Assembly (NCBI GenBank): GCA_003445895.1
Contig: DMCD01000246.1
Coordinates: 1 to 8,771, forward strand
DNA length: 8,771 nt
Direction of reading: 5' to 3'
From: Lachnoclostridium sp.
GTDB lineage: Bacteria > Bacillota > Clostridia > Lachnospirales > Lachnospiraceae
The position numbers and the translations under genes are program-made. Below the pieces are notes generated by a model. The model was not told the DNA's origin. It made no database searches and saw only the letters and a program-made list of their open reading frames with translations. Positions 7,536 to 8,771 of the stretch are shown piece after piece. Within the stretch, counting starts at the first letter, position 1, and every line of letters begins with the position of its first letter.

Positions 7536-7583
7536 TTCCTTTCCCCTTTTCTTCTTCCTCTGGCCTGTCTTTTACTCAAAGAG

Positions 7584-7626
7584 AAAGTGACAGGCTGTCA
7601 CCATTATAGTGACAGCCTGTCACTTT
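7584..7626 (-). promoter_or_regulatory. Twin palindromic operators for the TetR repressor
   Basis: Two arms, AAAGTGACAGGCTGTCAC (7584-7601) and its exact reverse complement (7609-7626), flank a 7-bp centre. Each arm contains its own 15-bp palindrome GTGACAG-S-CTGTCAC with perfect 7-bp half sites (7587-7601 and 7609-7623). Their centres are 22 bp apart, about two helix turns, which fits two dimers on the same face. TetR-family operators typically have this form. They overlap the promoter core, so binding should block RNA polymerase. Confidence 0.9.
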
Positions 7627-7631
7627 GTCAA
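7603..7631 (-). promoter_or_regulatory. Consensus sigma-A-type promoter of the efflux operon
   Basis: On the minus strand TTGACA (7631-7626) and TATAAT (7608-7603) are separated by exactly 17 bp, matching the housekeeping consensus at all 12 positions. The start of transcription is expected near 7596, inside the left operator, leaving a leader of about 60 bases before the tetR ATG. The right operator fills the -35/-10 spacer. A promoter this strong makes sense only under tight repression. Confidence 0.88.
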
Positions 7632-7647
7632 TGCTCCCGCGGAACAT
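7631..7647. promoter_or_regulatory. Imperfect dyad just upstream of the -35 box
   Basis: ATGCTCCCGCGGAACAT is a 17-base dyad centred at 7639, with six of its seven outer pairs matching. It differs in sequence from the GTGACAG operators and abuts the -35 element. This is a common place for an activator or second regulator to bind, but no protein can be assigned and chance is possible. Confidence 0.25.
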
Positions 7648-7676
7648 CTTCTGTAAAATTTCCGTAAAGAGCCCTC

Positions 7677-7775
7677 TTAATTCAGCGCCTCAATCTTCTC
7701 CCGCAGTCCGGTCCGGTCTTCCACGTGATCCACGATGCTGCGCATGGTATAGCTTCCGCCGCCGGAGGTCTTCAC
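7677..7775 (-). CDS. Small 32-aa ORF overlapping the gntR stop, function unknown
   Basis: The ORF starts with GTG (7775-7773), which overlaps the gntR TGA stop (GTGA), and ends at TAA 7677-7679. GGAGAG lies seven bases before the GTG, a good ribosome binding site. Twenty-four of the 31 codons after the start end in G or C, as in the neighbouring genes, and the product (MKTSGGGSYTM..., with a charged helical end VEDRTGLREKIEALN) looks protein-like. The same frame stays open and protein-like for another 14 codons upstream, inside the gntR tail, back to a TAA at 7818-7820. It may be a genuine small protein, the 3' remnant of a deleted gene, or a former part of gntR separated by a frameshift. I do not recognise its family. 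Confidence 0.45.
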   Translation of the reverse strand: MKTSGGGSYTMRSIVDHVEDRTGLREKIEALN

Positions 7776-8494
7776 AAGGACGCTCTCCGCCAGGACTTCG
7801 CTGTCCCGGCAGCTCCGTTATCCTCCTGTTCCCGGAGATTCCGGATGACATTATTTTCCTGGTTTACGATATGCTCACCCGCCGCCTTTTTCGCCAGCTC
7901 CACATCCCTGCTCCGGAGCGCGGCCATCATCCGCTGATGCTCCTCCAGAAGGGACAGTCTGGATTTCTCATCCTTGATGTGCTCCAGGCGGTAGCGGTAC
8001 ATCTGCTCCCGGAGGTTGTTCAGAAGCTGTACCAGCTTCGTATTGCCGGTACTGTTATAGATAACGTCATGGAACTGTTCGTCGGTCTCGGCGATCCGCA
8101 GGGCGTCGCCCTCATGGACGGCTGCACTGAATGCTTCCTCCGCCCGGTTCATCTCCTTCATATCTTCTTCGGTCATACGCTCGCAGGCCAGCTCCACGGC
8201 CAGCTTTTCCAGACTTTTTCTGACCTCAAGCACATCCCGCAGGCTTTTTTCGGAAATCCCGGCCACCTGGGCCCCCCGGCGCGGAATCATCACCACCAGG
8301 CCTTCCTGTTCCAGCATGCGGATGGCCTCCCGGAGAGGTGTCCGGCTGACCCCCAGCTTGTTCGCAAGGGGAATCTCCATGAGACGCTCTCCCGGCGCCA
8401 GATCTTCCCGGAGAATCGCCTGCCGGAGTGTCTGGAATACCACGTCCCGCAGCGGCAGAAACGCATCCATCTTCATCTCGAATTTATCCAGCAT
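7772..8494 (-). CDS. GntR-family transcriptional regulator with FCD domain
   Basis: A 240-aa regulator. The winged helix-turn-helix (about 13-75) shows the standard FadR-subfamily text: FQTLRQAILREDLAPGERL (20-38) and LGVSRTPLREAIRMLEQEGL (47-66). The C-terminal FCD ligand domain (about 85-222) keeps the usual metal/ligand-site residues, with Asp138 and His142 in DEQFH, His186 in EEHQRM and His208 in GEHI. It therefore probably senses a small organic acid or similar ligand with a bound metal ion. ATG 8494 follows AGGAGG at a slightly long spacing, 19 bp after ispE, so it is likely co-transcribed with it. The tail after about residue 224 (DNGAAGTAKSWRRASL) is unlike the end of the domain and overlaps a better-looking reading frame, so the true C-terminus may have been altered. 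Its targets are unknown. Confidence 0.92.
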   Translation of the reverse strand: MLDKFEMKMDAFLPLRDVVFQTLRQAILREDLAPGERLMEIPLANKLGVSRTPLREAIRMLEQEGLVVMIPRRGAQVAGISEKSLRDVLEVRKSLEKLAVELACERMTEEDMKEMNRAEEAFSAAVHEGDALRIAETDEQFHDVIYNSTGNTKLVQLLNNLREQMYRYRLEHIKDEKSRLSLLEEHQRMMAALRSRDVELAKKAAGEHIVNQENNVIRNLREQEDNGAAGTAKSWRRASL

Positions 8495-8513
8495 CTCTTT
8501 CGCCCTCCTGCTC

Positions 8514-8771
8514 TCAGTTTTTCCTGCCTGTGCGCGGCTGATAGGGTTCGGTCAGATAAACCTGCTTTACCTGCAGGGGCTCCGCCTCCGCCCGCAGAAC
8601 CTCTAGCGCCGCCTTCGCCTTTTCCGGATCCGTGAAGATGCCGAAGACCGTGGGACCGCTTCCGCTCATCATGGCTCTCGCCGCCCCCAGTGTCTCCATC
8701 CGTTCCTCCAGGCGGTGGATTTCCGGATGCATGGGAGATGTTACGCACTCCAGCGTGTTGCCCATACTGCC
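8514..8771 (-). CDS. ispE: 4-diphosphocytidyl-2-C-methyl-D-erythritol kinase, C-terminal part
   Basis: This is the last 85 codons of a gene that enters from the right edge; its start is outside the window. The GHMP-kinase C-terminal motif is plain: GNTLECVTSPMHPEI, then GAARAMMSGSGPTVFGIF, with the MSGSGPTVFG signature typical of IspE. The enzyme phosphorylates CDP-methylerythritol with ATP in the MEP pathway to isopentenyl diphosphate, in the cytoplasm. The tail (VLRAEAEPLQVKQVYLTEPY...) fits the family's final beta-strand. The internal ATG at 8765 is not the real start, because the conserved N-terminal and ATP-binding regions must lie beyond the edge. Confidence 0.9.
   Translation of the reverse strand, partial: GSMGNTLECVTSPMHPEIHRLEERMETLGAARAMMSGSGPTVFGIFTDPEKAKAALEVLRAEAEPLQVKQVYLTEPYQPRTGRKN

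Noticed and set aside
7665..7681. Possible terminator AAGAGGGCTCTT after the small ORF
   Set aside because: The stem is only four to five pairs with almost no loop and no proper U-tract, so I do not call a terminator for the ispE-gntR transcript.
7625..8635. A 336-codon plus-strand frame opposite gntR and ispE
   Set aside because: Low-complexity Pro/His/Leu-rich shadow that covers three minus-strand coding regions with clear motifs.

Overview
The window looks like a piece of a moderately GC-rich Clostridia chromosome, probably of Lachnospiraceae type. This is inferred from strong Shine-Dalgarno sites (GGAGG and variants) before most genes, a consensus housekeeping promoter, G/C-ending codons and the style of the proteins. 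It is not proven. Every gene lies on the minus strand, so the text below runs from the right end to the left.

Right end (about 7677-8771): the 3' part of ispE (isoprenoid precursor kinase) runs off the window. It is followed after 19 bp by a GntR/FCD transcriptional regulator. A 32-codon ORF of unknown function then overlaps the gntR stop codon (GTGA). It has its own ribosome binding site and genome-like codon use.

Regulatory gap (7536-7676): a perfect-consensus promoter (TTGACA, 17 bp, TATAAT) is embedded in two 15-bp palindromes, GTGACAG-S-CTGTCAC, whose centres are 22 bp apart. One fills the -35/-10 spacer and the other covers the expected transcription start. This is an obvious autorepression switch for the TetR gene that follows.

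Centre and left (278-7535): one tightly packed five-gene operon. It encodes a TetR/AcrR repressor, a membrane-fusion (HlyD/AcrA-type) adaptor, a 1017-aa RND transporter and two tandem paralogous TolC-like secreted helical proteins. The first three junctions are a 4-bp overlap, a 3-bp gap and a 38-bp gap after start correction; the last gap is 27 bp. Each TolC-like gene is preceded by a small hairpin next to its ribosome binding site. The operon ends at a hairpin (230-261) with U-tracts on both strands. The logical reading is a substrate-inducible export machine in which TetR senses a compound and releases its own promoter.

Left edge (1-220): no gene is seen. The stretch holds two diverged units of about 73 bp that carry AATACATC ... 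GATGTRTT inverted repeats, then a plus-strand terminator-like hairpin.

The most striking point is a complete tripartite-style RND system, including duplicated TolC-like components, in what appears to be a single-membrane bacterium. The TolC-like proteins keep both helical OEP repeats, but I see no segment resembling the beta-barrel strands of true TolC. They may therefore form a barrel-less helical conduit or wall-spanning tube.
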